This document shows positions 51,922 through 61,209 of a DNA stretch of 64,000 nucleotides, piece by piece. The notes below the pieces were generated by a model that saw only the letters and a program-made list of their open reading frames with translations, had not been told where the DNA came from and did no database searches. How positions within the stretch are numbered: the stretch's first letter is position 1; every line of letters starts with the position of its first letter. The translations under genes and the position numbers were made by a program. The stretch covers positions 113,356-177,355 of the forward strand of contig JAUOPI010000005.1 of the NCBI GenBank assembly GCA_030546905.1, written 5' to 3'. The stretch is from Granulosicoccaceae sp. 1_MG-2023. Its GTDB lineage: Bacteria; Pseudomonadota; Gammaproteobacteria; Granulosicoccales; Granulosicoccaceae.

Positions 51922-53610
51922 ATGATTATTCTCGGACTTAACTATTACTTCCATGACTCCAGCGCTTGTCTGGTCATTGACGGCAAGCTGGTTGTTGCAC
52001 TGGAAGAGGAGCGCTTTACGCGCAATAAACACACGCGCGAGTTTCCTGAGCGGGCGGTGGAGGAGTGCCTGCGCTTTGCCGGCATCAGCTATGCGGATAT
52101 AGATCACATCGCGGTGTCGATCAAACCCACCCATGAATGGAAAAAGAAAGCCGTTTATGCGCTGAAACACCTGCGTCATGCCGCGCCGTTTCTCAAACAC
52201 GAGCTGGTCGGTGGCTTTTTCAAACAACGCAAGCTGAAAAGCTGGATCGGTGAAAAATTCGGTGCCAAACAACCGCCGGTCGCTTATGTGGAACACCACC
52301 AGTCGCACGCGGCCGGCAGTTTTCTGGTCTCACCCTACAAAGAAGCGGCGATGCTGGCGCTGGACGGTTCCGGTGAATGGGCCTGCGGTTGGACCGGTTA
52401 CGGCAATGGCACCACTATCGAGTGTTTTGACGAAACCTATTTCCCGGATTCGCTGGGGTCTTTTTACGAGGCCGTCACCGAGTTCTGTGGCTTCCGTCCG
52501 AACTACGACGAGGGCAAAACCATGGGCCTGGCACCGCTGGGTGATCCCTCGGTGTTCTACGACCGCGTCGCGCAGATCATCTCGTTTGATGAGTCGGGTA
52601 GGGTCAAGGTTGATTTATCCTATTTCAGCTACCAATACTGGGGTTACCGCCGTTGCAGCGAGAAATTCTATGAGGTGTTCGGTCAGCCGCGCGCAAAAGA
52701 CGCACCCTTTGAGAAGCACCACAATGATGTGGCCGCGGCCTTCCAGAAGGTGCTCGAAGATGTGGCGCTGAAAATTGCCCGTAATCTGCGTGAACGTACC
52801 GGCGCGAAATATCTGGTGATCGCCGGCGGTGTCTCGCTCAATAGCGTGATGAACGGGCGCTTATTGCGTGAAGCCGGCTATGAGGATGTTTATATCATGC
52901 CCGCCGCCGGTGACAACGGCACCTCCATCGGCGCCGCTTTCTACCTCTATAACGTGATCCTCGGCAAGCCGCGTGAGTTTGTGCACGACAATCCTTATGT
53001 AGGTAATGCCTATGAAGATGAGGAAATCGAAGCGCTGCTGAAACAATACAAGCTCAGTTACAAGCGTCACGACGATATCACCACGGAAACGGCCCGCCTG
53101 CTTAACGAAGGCAATATTATCGGGTGGTTTCAGGGACGCATGGAAATCGGCCCGCGGGCGCTGGGGGCGCGCAGTATTCTTGCCAACCCCGCAATTAAGG
53201 ATATGAAAGACAAGATCAACGCGGAAGTGAAATACCGCGAGGCCTACCGGCCGTTCGCCCCGTCGAGTACGGTTGAGGCGGCAGGTGAGTTCTTCGATAT
53301 TGATGTCGAGGCGCCGTTTATGCTGAAAGTCTGTGACGTGCGCGAGGATAAGCGTTCGGTGATACCGGCGGTGACCCATGTTGACGGCAGTGCCCGGCTG
53401 CAGACCGTGCGCAAGGAAACCAATCCTTTGTATCACGCGCTGATCAGCAAACTCGGTGAGCACACCGGCGTGCCGGTGGTGTTGAACACCAGCTTTAATA
53501 TCCAGGGTGAGCCGGTTGTGGAATCGCCGCGTGATGCGATCCGTTGTTTCTTCTCCACCGGGCTTGATGTTTTGGTTATCGGTAGCTTTACGGTCCACAA
53601 AAGACCATGA
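51922..53610 (+). CDS. O-carbamoyltransferase (NodU/CmcH family)
   Basis: The 562-residue product has both domains of this family. The N-terminal Kae1-like domain contains GLNYYFHDSSACLVIDG and the metal-binding HHxxH (H125, H126, H129 in VEHHQSHAA). The C-terminal YrdC-like domain contains GPRALGARSILANP and LNTSFNIQGEPVVESP. Such enzymes transfer the carbamoyl group of carbamoyl phosphate, via carbamoyl-adenylate, to hydroxyl groups of antibiotics, Nod factors or polysaccharides. The acceptor is unknown here. The stop overlaps the next start by four bases. Confidence 0.93.
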   Translation: MIILGLNYYFHDSSACLVIDGKLVVALEEERFTRNKHTREFPERAVEECLRFAGISYADIDHIAVSIKPTHEWKKKAVYALKHLRHAAPFLKHELVGGFFKQRKLKSWIGEKFGAKQPPVAYVEHHQSHAAGSFLVSPYKEAAMLALDGSGEWACGWTGYGNGTTIECFDETYFPDSLGSFYEAVTEFCGFRPNYDEGKTMGLAPLGDPSVFYDRVAQIISFDESGRVKVDLSYFSYQYWGYRRCSEKFYEVFGQPRAKDAPFEKHHNDVAAAFQKVLEDVALKIARNLRERTGAKYLVIAGGVSLNSVMNGRLLREAGYEDVYIMPAAGDNGTSIGAAFYLYNVILGKPREFVHDNPYVGNAYEDEEIEALLKQYKLSYKRHDDITTETARLLNEGNIIGWFQGRMEIGPRALGARSILANPAIKDMKDKINAEVKYREAYRPFAPSSTVEAAGEFFDIDVEAPFMLKVCDVREDKRSVIPAVTHVDGSARLQTVRKETNPLYHALISKLGEHTGVPVVLNTSFNIQGEPVVESPRDAIRCFFSTGLDVLVIGSFTVHKRP

Positions 53611-54038
53611 AGCCATTGATGCGTTGTCGTCTGATCCGGGCGGGGCTGATTTTCCTGCTCTTTATGCTGGTGCTCTGGCCCTCATTTGTGTTGGTCAGTA
53701 CCGCCATGGGCTATTGGTTGGGGGACGGGATTGTCGTTTCACGTTACACCGGTGAGCCGAGGCGTTTGATGCTTGCGGCACTGACCGGCGGTTATGCTGC
53801 AAGCCTGCCGCAGGCGGCCGGTATCGCACTGGTGGCGACCGGTTTGTTGTGGCTGTTCAGTCACCGCTTTGTCACGCTGATGCTCAGTGGGCTTGCCGCG
53901 GCGGTATTTCTGTTGCTGGTGTACCTGTTTACCTTGCCGTTCAGCCTTGCCAACAGCCTGATTCTGATTCTGGTGGCAGTGGAGTTTTTGTTGTTGCTGA
54001 TGGTGGGTGGATACTGGATGCGCAGGTGCCGGGGATGA
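53607..54038 (+). CDS. Small membrane protein of the carbamoyltransferase operon
   Basis: The 143-residue product has four predicted membrane helices (about residues 12-37, 65-84, 86-110 and 114-137) and few loops. Small membrane proteins often sit next to carbamoyltransferase genes, but no clear match to the SxtJ or DUF5989 type was seen. It overlaps the carbamoyltransferase gene by four bases and the next gene by four (ATGA), so the products are probably made in fixed ratio. Confidence 0.75.
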   Translation: MKPLMRCRLIRAGLIFLLFMLVLWPSFVLVSTAMGYWLGDGIVVSRYTGEPRRLMLAALTGGYAASLPQAAGIALVATGLLWLFSHRFVTLMLSGLAAAVFLLLVYLFTLPFSLANSLILILVAVEFLLLLMVGGYWMRRCRG

Positions 54039-55501
54039 AAGAACGTAAAATACAAGCATGGACGTTAACCGCTTGTCTGTTGGTGGCTATCGGTAAATCC
54101 GATGCCGCGCAGCGACCGCTGCTGATCGGCGGTGGTTATGAACTGGCCGGCTCACAAGGGCAGATCGAGCTCAATCTGGGTTGGGTACAGCAACTACTCA
54201 ACGAAGCAGGGCAGAGCCCGACCGTGTTCTACACCGATGGTGATGATCCGGCGCCGGATGTGTTTTTGTATCAGCCGGTTTCGGATCAGGACGGTGTGTC
54301 GCACAAACTGGCGCGGGTTTTCGGTGAGTTCGAAGCCGATGGCGAAACCTTCCGCAACCACCGGCTCGAAGGTGTCTCCGGTACTACGCAGCGCGATGTG
54401 CTTGAGCCGCAGTTGCGTGATTACTTCGCGTCGATGCAGGCGGGCGATGAGTTGCTGGTGGTTTACAACGGTCACGGTGCGCCGAGCGTCGGGCGTGAGG
54501 ACGAAGTCTCGCTGAAACTGTGGGGGGACACGCGTCTGTCCGCCGGCGAGTTTCAGGACATACTTGACGAGTCCCTGGATCCGGCGGTGCCGCTGCGCTA
54601 TGTGTTCACCCAGTGCTATTCCGGCGGTTTTCATCGCCTGATTTATGAGAATTCCGAGTCTGGCCTGGGCCTGGCAGAGCCGCTGCGCTGTGGTTTTACC
54701 GCCGAGTCGCCCTGGCGTCAGTCCGAAGGCTGTTCGGCCAGTATCGATATGGGCGATTACCGTGACTACACGACCTTCTTCTTTGCGGCATTGAACGGCG
54801 AAGACCGGCTTGGCGAGCCGCTGAAATCCGACCCGGATCTTAACGGTGACGGGCAGACCGATTTGCTTGAGGCGCATCTGTACACACTCGAACATGCGCA
54901 CAGCACGGACCTTTCGCGGTCCTCGAGTGAGGTCTTTCTGGAAAACCGCATTCCGTATTACATGTCCTGGGTGTCGTTTCCCGGGCATTTGCCGGACAAC
55001 CGCTACGGGCAACTGACGCAGCGTCTGGCCGCGCGACTGGATGTGCCGCTTGAGTCCATGAACCGCGTCGTGCGCGAGCGTCTGCGCGAACTGCACAGCC
55101 GCTATGCGCAGCTGCGTAGCGAGCAGCTCAGTACCCGTGAAGAAGCGCAGCGGTTGCGCCGGGTGGTGTCGGGGGCTCTGCTGAAAGACTATCCGAAACT
55201 GGCCGCGCCCTATACCGCCGGCTACCGCGAGCTGCTCGCCGGGCAGGGGAGCGAAATACAAGCCCGTCTGGACGCGGATGCAGACTACCGCGCGCTGGTC
55301 GAGGCGCAGGATGCCGAAGCGGTGTTCGACCGCCGCTTGCTGGATATCGAGCGTGATATTGCCCAACTGGACAAGCTCAAGCGCCTGCGCCGTCTGGCTT
55401 TTTACCTCGACTGGCTGAATGACAAAGCCGACGCGGATGTGCGCCAGGGTTATGAACGCCTGGTCGGGTGTGAATCCGTGCCTCTGAGCCGGACCAACTA
55501 G
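54035..55501 (+). CDS. Exported caspase-fold cysteine peptidase (C13/C14-like)
   Basis: The ATG at 54035 overlaps the preceding stop and gives 488 residues with a signal peptide (cut near residue 24, before AQRPLLIGGGYE). The dyad histidine lies in VVYNGHG (H147) and the cysteine in FTQCYSGG (C194), the layout and spacing of caspase-fold peptidases such as legumain and caspases. An EF-hand-like loop DLNGDGQTDLLE (residues 268-279) with acidic residues at positions 1, 3, 5, 9 and 12 suggests calcium binding. The last 170 residues are helical and charged. The gene closes the four-gene operon and is followed by a terminator. Substrate unknown. Confidence 0.8.
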   Translation: MKERKIQAWTLTACLLVAIGKSDAAQRPLLIGGGYELAGSQGQIELNLGWVQQLLNEAGQSPTVFYTDGDDPAPDVFLYQPVSDQDGVSHKLARVFGEFEADGETFRNHRLEGVSGTTQRDVLEPQLRDYFASMQAGDELLVVYNGHGAPSVGREDEVSLKLWGDTRLSAGEFQDILDESLDPAVPLRYVFTQCYSGGFHRLIYENSESGLGLAEPLRCGFTAESPWRQSEGCSASIDMGDYRDYTTFFFAALNGEDRLGEPLKSDPDLNGDGQTDLLEAHLYTLEHAHSTDLSRSSSEVFLENRIPYYMSWVSFPGHLPDNRYGQLTQRLAARLDVPLESMNRVVRERLRELHSRYAQLRSEQLSTREEAQRLRRVVSGALLKDYPKLAAPYTAGYRELLAGQGSEIQARLDADADYRALVEAQDAEAVFDRRLLDIERDIAQLDKLKRLRRLAFYLDWLNDKADADVRQGYERLVGCESVPLSRTN

Positions 55502-55535
55502 CCGGTCGCTGCATCCGCAGCGCCGCACGATGGAA

Positions 55536-55565
55536 AAAAGGGACGCCGACAGCGTCCCTTTTTTT
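55536..55565 (+). terminator. Terminator of the carbamoyltransferase operon
   Basis: A perfect stem GGGACGC/GCGTCCC with loop CGACA is flanked by an A-run and seven T residues. It lies 38 bases after the peptidase stop. Confidence 0.93.
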
Positions 55566-55689
55566 GTCAGGCCGTCGGAACCGCGGCCGCGCTTGCTGAC
55601 AATGCGGGCAGGGTCTTGTCAGCATCACGGTTCTGTGGGTTAAACTACGCGTTTTGCCCTCGGGTCTGTCGGCCCACGGAAGTATCCCC

Positions 55690-57033
55690 ATGAAAAAGCC
55701 TGAATTGCTCGCTCCGGCGGGTTCACTGCGCAGTATGCGCTACGCATTTGCTTACGGCGCCGATGCGGTCTATGCCGGTCAGCCGCGTTACAGTCTGCGG
55801 GTCCGCAATAACGAATTTCACGGAGAGAAACTGTTTGAGGGCATCCGCGAAGCGCGTTCGTTGGGTAAGAAGTTTCTCCTGACGGTCAACACCTTGCCGC
55901 GCAACAGCAAGGTCCGCACGTTTCTTGACGATCTGGCGCCGGTGGTGGAAGCCGGGCCCGATGCACTGATTATGGCCGATCCCGGTCTGGTTATGCTGGT
56001 GCGCGAGCGCTGGCCGGAGATGCCGATCCATTTGTCGGTACAGGCCAATACGGTCAACTTTGCCGGGGTCAAGTTCTGGCAATCGGTCGGTATCGAGCGG
56101 GTGATTCTGTCGCGTGAACTGTCTATGGACGATATCGCCGAGATCCGTCAGGAATGCCCGGATATGGAGCTCGAGGTGTTTGTCCATGGCGCGCTGTGTA
56201 TTGCCTATTCAGGGCGCTGCCTGCTGTCCGGTTATTTCAACCGGCGCGATCCGAACCAGGGAACCTGCACCAATGCCTGCCGTTGGGAATACAAAACCAT
56301 TCCCGCCGAGCAGACCGTCGAAGACACTTACATCCCGGTGCAGAATATTCTCGGCCGGGACGCCCTGTCGCAGGACAAACGACCCGACGAGCCGCGTCAT
56401 CCCCTGGCCGATGAGGTGTATTTCCTGGAAGAGGCCTCGCGGCCCGGTGAGTTAATGCCGGTCTTCGAAGACGAAGAGGGCACTTACATCATGAACTCCA
56501 AAGACCTGCGCGCCATCGAACACGTGCAGCGTCTGGTAGAAATCGGTGTCGATTGTCTGAAAATCGAAGGGCGGACCAAATCCCATTACTACGCGGCCCG
56601 CACCGCGCAGGCCTACCGCAAAGCCATTGATGATGCCGTGGCCGGCAAGCCTTTTGATGAAGGGCTGCTCGGTGTGCTCGATAATCTGGCCAGTCGCGGC
56701 TACACGGACGGGTTCTTCCAGCGCCAGCAGACTCAGGAGCACCAGAACTACCTGCTGGCCGCATCCAAGGGGCATCAGCAGCAGTTCTGCGCCGAAATGA
56801 CCGCATATGATGCCGAAACCGGCATGATTGAGCTGGATGTCAAAAACCGCTTCGGGGTCGGCGACAAGCTGGAGCTGATTAGCCCCGACGGACAGAATCA
56901 GGAAATCACCCTCAGCAAAATGCTCAACCGCAAAGGTGAAGAAATCGAGGTGGCGCCGGGCAGCGGCCACGTGGTGCGCATTCCCTACGAGGGTACACCG
57001 CCGGACAAGCTGCTGGTGGCACGGTTCCTTTGA
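55690..57033 (+). CDS. trhP: tRNA hydroxylation protein TrhP (YegQ), U32 peptidase family
   Basis: The ATG at 55690 gives 447 residues (453 in E. coli YegQ). It starts MKKPELLAPAGSLRSMRYAF and has the U32 signature ELEVFVHGALCIAYSGRCLLS, followed by the four-cysteine set expected to bind an Fe-S cluster (C in ALC, GRC, GTC and NAC). TrhP acts with prephenate-derived oxidation in forming 5-hydroxyuridine at tRNA position 34. The longer opening to 55654 has no ribosome-binding site and is rejected. Confidence 0.93.
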   Translation: MKKPELLAPAGSLRSMRYAFAYGADAVYAGQPRYSLRVRNNEFHGEKLFEGIREARSLGKKFLLTVNTLPRNSKVRTFLDDLAPVVEAGPDALIMADPGLVMLVRERWPEMPIHLSVQANTVNFAGVKFWQSVGIERVILSRELSMDDIAEIRQECPDMELEVFVHGALCIAYSGRCLLSGYFNRRDPNQGTCTNACRWEYKTIPAEQTVEDTYIPVQNILGRDALSQDKRPDEPRHPLADEVYFLEEASRPGELMPVFEDEEGTYIMNSKDLRAIEHVQRLVEIGVDCLKIEGRTKSHYYAARTAQAYRKAIDDAVAGKPFDEGLLGVLDNLASRGYTDGFFQRQQTQEHQNYLLAASKGHQQQFCAEMTAYDAETGMIELDVKNRFGVGDKLELISPDGQNQEITLSKMLNRKGEEIEVAPGSGHVVRIPYEGTPPDKLLVARFL

Positions 57034-57034
57034 G

Positions 57035-57067
57035 AAAAAAGCCGGATCTGCGAATCCGGCTTTTTTT
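57035..57067. terminator. Bidirectional terminator between trhP and the diguanylate cyclase gene
   Basis: The stem AGCCGGAT/ATCCGGCT with loop CTGCGA is flanked by A-run and T-run and lies between two converging genes. Confidence 0.9.
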
Positions 57068-57087
57068 ATGTCTGCGCCCGCAGCGCT

Positions 57088-58491
57088 TCAGGTTTCCGCG
57101 ATCTGAGCGACCGCTCCGGCGGCGCGCTTTTGTGCTGTCCGGTGCGTTTCCTGTGCCTGTTGCTTGCGCCGGCGCTTTTCCTTGTACATCAGCAGATCGG
57201 CCTGAGCGAGCAGACTGTCGAAGGGCACGCCGTTGCCGGGCATGGCGTGGAGCCGGCCGACGCTGTAGTCGATCCGGTAGTGTTTTTTGTTGTGCGCGTT
57301 AAAGGCAGCGACCGCCGTATGCAGGCGTTTAAGGGCGTTGTCCAGGCCGGGCCGGCAACTGACCACGGCAAACTCATCGCCGCCGATGCGACCGATGGCA
57401 TCGGAGTGGCGGAAGGTACTTTTTAGCAAACGGGCAAAATCCACCAGCAGCGCCGAGCCGGTATCGTGACCGTAGGTATCGTTGACTTTCTTCAGCCCGT
57501 CGAGATCAAAGAACAGGATCCCGAGCCCGCTGTTTTCCCGCAGGGCCTGCGAATAAAGATGCTCGCCGAGCAGGAAAAAGCCCCGGCGGTTCAACACTGA
57601 GGTCATTTCATCGTTCAGCGAGAGTTCGCGCAGACCGCGCTCCAGCGCGTTAACCCGGCGCGCCAGCGGAAAAACCAGCAGTGCCGAAGCGCCGGATATG
57701 ACGGTCACGATCAATGTCAGCGTCCAGAACTGCTGCGGCAGCGGATTGTGCTGCTCACCGGACAGCAAGAGCGCCGAGAGAATCACCACAAACGGTGTCG
57801 CCAGTGTAAACGGCAGTACCAGGCGCGAGACGTGGCTGCCAATGCCGTCGCCGAAGATCGGGCTGAACCAGCCGCGTGACGCACGGGTCGGCAGGATGGC
57901 GATAAACAGGCAATAAAAGCAGATCAGGGTCGGCAGCGAGAGCGCCGACAGGGAATGCGAGCCGATCACAATAGGGCTGGAAAACACCGAGGCCGAGGTC
58001 ACCGCGATCAACAGCACCAGCAGCACATAGGCGAGGATGTCACTGACCGGGACGGTCCGTTTGGATTTGCAACGCACCACCAGCAGAAAAAGCGACAGCA
58101 GTGTCATATAGCAGGCGCCGATCAGCGTCATCGGCTGTGTTGCGTCCGCTGCGGCGGTTGAGGTAAAGCCCTGTGCGATGGCGTACAGGCTGTACAGCAG
58201 GGTAAAGCCCACGGCGGCCAGATACGGGAAACGCACCGCGTGGCGGCTGGTATGCGGGCACAGCAGTAAAATCAGGCTCAGTAATGCGACACCGGTGGCG
58301 GTGGCCGGCGCCATAGTGATCCACTGTCCGGGCAGGCGGGCGCTCAGTGCAGGGAACTGGCCAGCCAGCAGGACCGACATGGAAATGCACAGGGACAACA
58401 GCAACGCCAGCTTGCGCAGGCGGAACACGCGTGAAACCAAACGCGAATTCGGCGTCGGGGGCTGTTCGAATACATCCGGTAGCATCACCAT
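57088..58491 (-). CDS. Membrane-bound diguanylate cyclase (GGDEF)
   Basis: The 467-residue product has about eight membrane helices in the first 280 residues, then a coiled linker (ALERGLRELSLNDEMT) and a GGDEF domain. The catalytic signature is intact (RIGGDEF, GGDEF at residues 370-374), and the inhibitory-site motif RxxD (RHSD, residues 361-364) is at the usual five-residue spacing, so feedback control by c-di-GMP is expected. It has no EAL domain. The start at 58491 follows an AGGGAGA site; a second methionine two codons on is possible. It could supply c-di-GMP to the riboswitch at 32970-33050, although any cyclase could. Confidence 0.93.
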   Translation of the reverse strand: MVMLPDVFEQPPTPNSRLVSRVFRLRKLALLLSLCISMSVLLAGQFPALSARLPGQWITMAPATATGVALLSLILLLCPHTSRHAVRFPYLAAVGFTLLYSLYAIAQGFTSTAAADATQPMTLIGACYMTLLSLFLLVVRCKSKRTVPVSDILAYVLLVLLIAVTSASVFSSPIVIGSHSLSALSLPTLICFYCLFIAILPTRASRGWFSPIFGDGIGSHVSRLVLPFTLATPFVVILSALLLSGEQHNPLPQQFWTLTLIVTVISGASALLVFPLARRVNALERGLRELSLNDEMTSVLNRRGFFLLGEHLYSQALRENSGLGILFFDLDGLKKVNDTYGHDTGSALLVDFARLLKSTFRHSDAIGRIGGDEFAVVSCRPGLDNALKRLHTAVAAFNAHNKKHYRIDYSVGRLHAMPGNGVPFDSLLAQADLLMYKEKRRRKQQAQETHRTAQKRAAGAVAQIAET

Positions 58492-59150
58492 GGAACCGTT
58501 CTCCCTACGGTTGGTGCAACACGATAAACAACACCGGTTGCAGCGGCGCTTTATGCTGTGGGGCGGTCTTGCCCTGGGGCCGGACCGCCGGTGTCGTCTG
58601 CTGATTCGGACGATGCCGGCCCGTTTGAGTCGTCCGCAGCCCGTGCCGGCGATGTTCTCCCTGAACAGCGGCCCGTGCCAATATCAACAAAGTCCGTGCG
58701 TAAACACGTTCGATTCTGCTTTTAACATAGTCGTTAAGTGACTAATTGCAAAATTAAATTGGCTTTCTATCCCTTTGTTGGTAAGGCGCATACATGCATT
58801 TTGTGGTGTTTTTGCCCGCCTGTTAAATTGGCTAAGGGCGAGGCACTTTTGCCTTAATTAAAAATCGTGGCAACTGCCGGGCCATATTTAAGACAGAAGC
58901 GCAGCATGCAATCGTGGCAAAGGAGAAATGCACCGGTCGGGGAAGGTGTATAGCGGGGCTAAAAAGACGGGCAAAAAAAAGACCCGGAAACTACCGTTTT
59001 TCCGGGTTCTTAAGGGAAGTCAAAGGATTAAGCTCAAAGCCTGAACTCTCTTCTCAGCCGGTCCGTGACCGGTCAGCCAAAACCGCGTCCAAGCGATGCT
59101 CTTGCGTAGGGATATTTGCATCAGATATGCCAATAAGAGGCAAAGTGTCT
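58492..59150. other. 659-base gap between the cyclase gene and tmcA
   Basis: No convincing gene was found here. The first 250 bases hold the leader of the cyclase gene on the - strand. The middle (58740-58970) is A/T-richer and has a direct repeat ATCGTGGCAA near 58864 and 58911. Towards tmcA, on the - strand, a stem CCGGT/ACCGG and a strong terminator (58973-59008) follow the tmcA stop, leaving a 3' UTR of about 140 bases that could be a small RNA. Confidence 0.5.
58973..59008 (-). terminator. Terminator after tmcA
   Basis: Read on the - strand, the stem ACCCGGAAA/TTTCCGGGT (loop of eight) is followed by C and eight T residues. It is 140 bases past the tmcA stop. Confidence 0.88.
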
Positions 59151-61142
59151 CTATTTGTCGCGGATCTCCACAAACCTTTGCAGGAATTGCCGCAATAGCG
59201 CCGTCAGTTCACGGTTCTGTCGGGGTTTAAGTGGTTTTTCCAGCGTCGCTAAATGCGCTTCGATTTCTGCAGGCAATGTGCCGGTGCGCTTTTGCCGGCT
59301 TAAAAAAGCCCGGATAAGCAGCCGTGCTGAGTCAATATCCCGCCGTCCGGCAATAAACCGGCGTAATTCGTCCTCGCCGCCGGGCATGGCCAGCAAGCCT
59401 TGCGCGCTGAAAGGCATGGCTTTGACCGAGGCCCGTTCAGCGGCCCGTTCGATAGCCTGCTCCAGGCTGTTGTCCAGGCCCTGTATGACCAGACGCGAAC
59501 CCTGTCCGCTGGCCGCATTGGGCTTGTGGCCCAGATGCACCGTGCGGTAGAGGCCATCCTGCCAGAAAGCGGCCAGGGCTTCGGTGTCGCCGAAGGCCGA
59601 GCCGATGGCGGCAAAGCCGCGCCTGTGGTAGTAGCGCTGCAGCTCGCCGAGCAGACGGCGGCCAAGGCCGCGCCGCTGAAAATCCGCTTGCACGGCTATA
59701 CGGACCACGCGTGCCAGATGCGCACGCAAGAAAGCCGGATCCATATGTTCATAAGCCAGCCTTTGCGCCAGCAAATGCCCGCGCGGACGGCGCTTGCCGT
59801 CGAGAATGGCTTCCTGCAGCAGCGTGTCGCCGATGCCGCCTTCTTCGGCAACCCAGGCGGCTGCGACCAGCACATCACCGTCGAACAGGGCAAACAAGGC
59901 GATATTGTTGCCGTCGAGCAGATGCCGCAGATCCAGCGGGCGGGTCTGATAGTGCGCATCGACCAGCAAGCCGAAGAGCGCGGCCAGGCGCGCTTCGTCG
60001 CCGGCCAGGCGGTCACGGTCGAGGCGCTCAAAGCGCAGGCTTTGTGGCGCGGCAACCGTGGCCGGCAGCGTTTGGCCGGGGCGGGGAATCAGCCAGCGGT
60101 TGAGTGCGCTTTCCAGCCAGTCGCCGGCGGCGTAGCGGACCGGTTCCGTTAGCTGCTGTTGACTGATGCGGATCTGCTGCTGTTGCAGAAACTGCTTAAA
60201 GCGCAGGGCGAAACCGCGTCCGGCACCTTCGTAGCCATGCAGCGTGCTGGCGAACACTGCCCGCCGATAGCGTAAGGCCAGCGCTTGCAGCAGTGGCAGC
60301 GGGATAGCTGCGGCTTCGTCGACCAGCACCAGATCGGCGTGTGCCCGGCTGCGCAGGAGCTCGTCCGGACCGCTGAAGTGCAGCTTCGCGGCGTCGCCGG
60401 CGCTGCTCAGTAACTGCGCGGCTGCCTGCCGGCTGGGGGCGGTCAGGGCGATTCTAAGCGGCTGCGGGTGTCCGCTCAGGGCGGCCGCCGCCATGCCCAG
60501 GGCGGTGGATTTGCCTCGCCCGCGGTCGGCGTGAACCAGCAGACAGTGCGGTTGCGGCCCGCGATCCTCAAGCAGCGCGTTGATTGCCTCCAGCAAGCGT
60601 TGCTGATCGGCGGTCGGGCCACCGGGCGCGGGGGCGGCCGGCGGACCGGCGGGCGGGCTGATCAGTTGCCAGTGGCCGTGTGCGAGTTCGCCGCAGATGC
60701 CGTTGTCACTGAGCAAACCCTGCAAACGGCGCAGATAGCGGTGCGTGAGTGCGTCGGCGCCGGCCGGGTAGACGGCCAGCCGTGCTGTCAGCGGGTCCGG
60801 TTCGCTCAGCCAGCGTTGCACCGGCGGGGTCAGCAGAATCACCAGCCCGTTGCCGCGCACGCAACCGCTGAGCAAGGCCAGAGCGTCCGGGTCGAAACCG
60901 GCAAAGGCGTCAAACAGCAGCGCGTCGTGCGTGCCGCCCAGCGCACGGCTGAGCTGTTGCAGGCTGAGCGGGCGGCCCTGTGCGTCGGTGTTGCAAAGCG
61001 GTTCTGCGGCAAAGTGCGTCTGCAGCAGCGTCTGCGCGAGACGGCGTAAGGCCTGGTGTTCGCCGGACAGGTGCAGAAAAACCCGCTGGCGGCGGGCGCC
61101 GGCCAGTGCCTGCTGCAACTGCGTGTCGAGAGTTGAGTCCAT
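59151..61142 (-). CDS. tmcA: tRNA(Met) cytidine acetyltransferase TmcA
   Basis: TmcA makes N4-acetylcytidine at the wobble base of elongator tRNA-Met. The start at 61142 gives 663 residues (671 in E. coli). Domains in order: an N-terminal helicase-like part with the Walker A motif ADRGRGKSTALG (about residues 205-215) and DEAAAIPLPLLQ, then a GNAT acetyltransferase domain (RVVRIAVQADFQRRGLGRRLLGEL). The longer opening to 61268 adds 42 residues not found in the family. The cyclic-nucleotide-binding/rhodanese gene ends 68 bases upstream. Confidence 0.92.
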   Translation of the reverse strand: MDSTLDTQLQQALAGARRQRVFLHLSGEHQALRRLAQTLLQTHFAAEPLCNTDAQGRPLSLQQLSRALGGTHDALLFDAFAGFDPDALALLSGCVRGNGLVILLTPPVQRWLSEPDPLTARLAVYPAGADALTHRYLRRLQGLLSDNGICGELAHGHWQLISPPAGPPAAPAPGGPTADQQRLLEAINALLEDRGPQPHCLLVHADRGRGKSTALGMAAAALSGHPQPLRIALTAPSRQAAAQLLSSAGDAAKLHFSGPDELLRSRAHADLVLVDEAAAIPLPLLQALALRYRRAVFASTLHGYEGAGRGFALRFKQFLQQQQIRISQQQLTEPVRYAAGDWLESALNRWLIPRPGQTLPATVAAPQSLRFERLDRDRLAGDEARLAALFGLLVDAHYQTRPLDLRHLLDGNNIALFALFDGDVLVAAAWVAEEGGIGDTLLQEAILDGKRRPRGHLLAQRLAYEHMDPAFLRAHLARVVRIAVQADFQRRGLGRRLLGELQRYYHRRGFAAIGSAFGDTEALAAFWQDGLYRTVHLGHKPNAASGQGSRLVIQGLDNSLEQAIERAAERASVKAMPFSAQGLLAMPGGEDELRRFIAGRRDIDSARLLIRAFLSRQKRTGTLPAEIEAHLATLEKPLKPRQNRELTALLRQFLQRFVEIRDK

Positions 61143-61209
61143 CGGCCGGAGTATAGCCGCGGCAGGACGATTGCCGCCGCACTTTGTTTGCAGCGGCAGC
61201 GGACTGCGC

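Noticed and set aside
58914..59198. A 94-codon frame (and a 38-codon basic frame from 58928) in the gap before tmcA.
   Set aside because: Neither has a properly spaced ribosome-binding site, both run over the tmcA terminator on the other strand, and neither product looks like a known protein.
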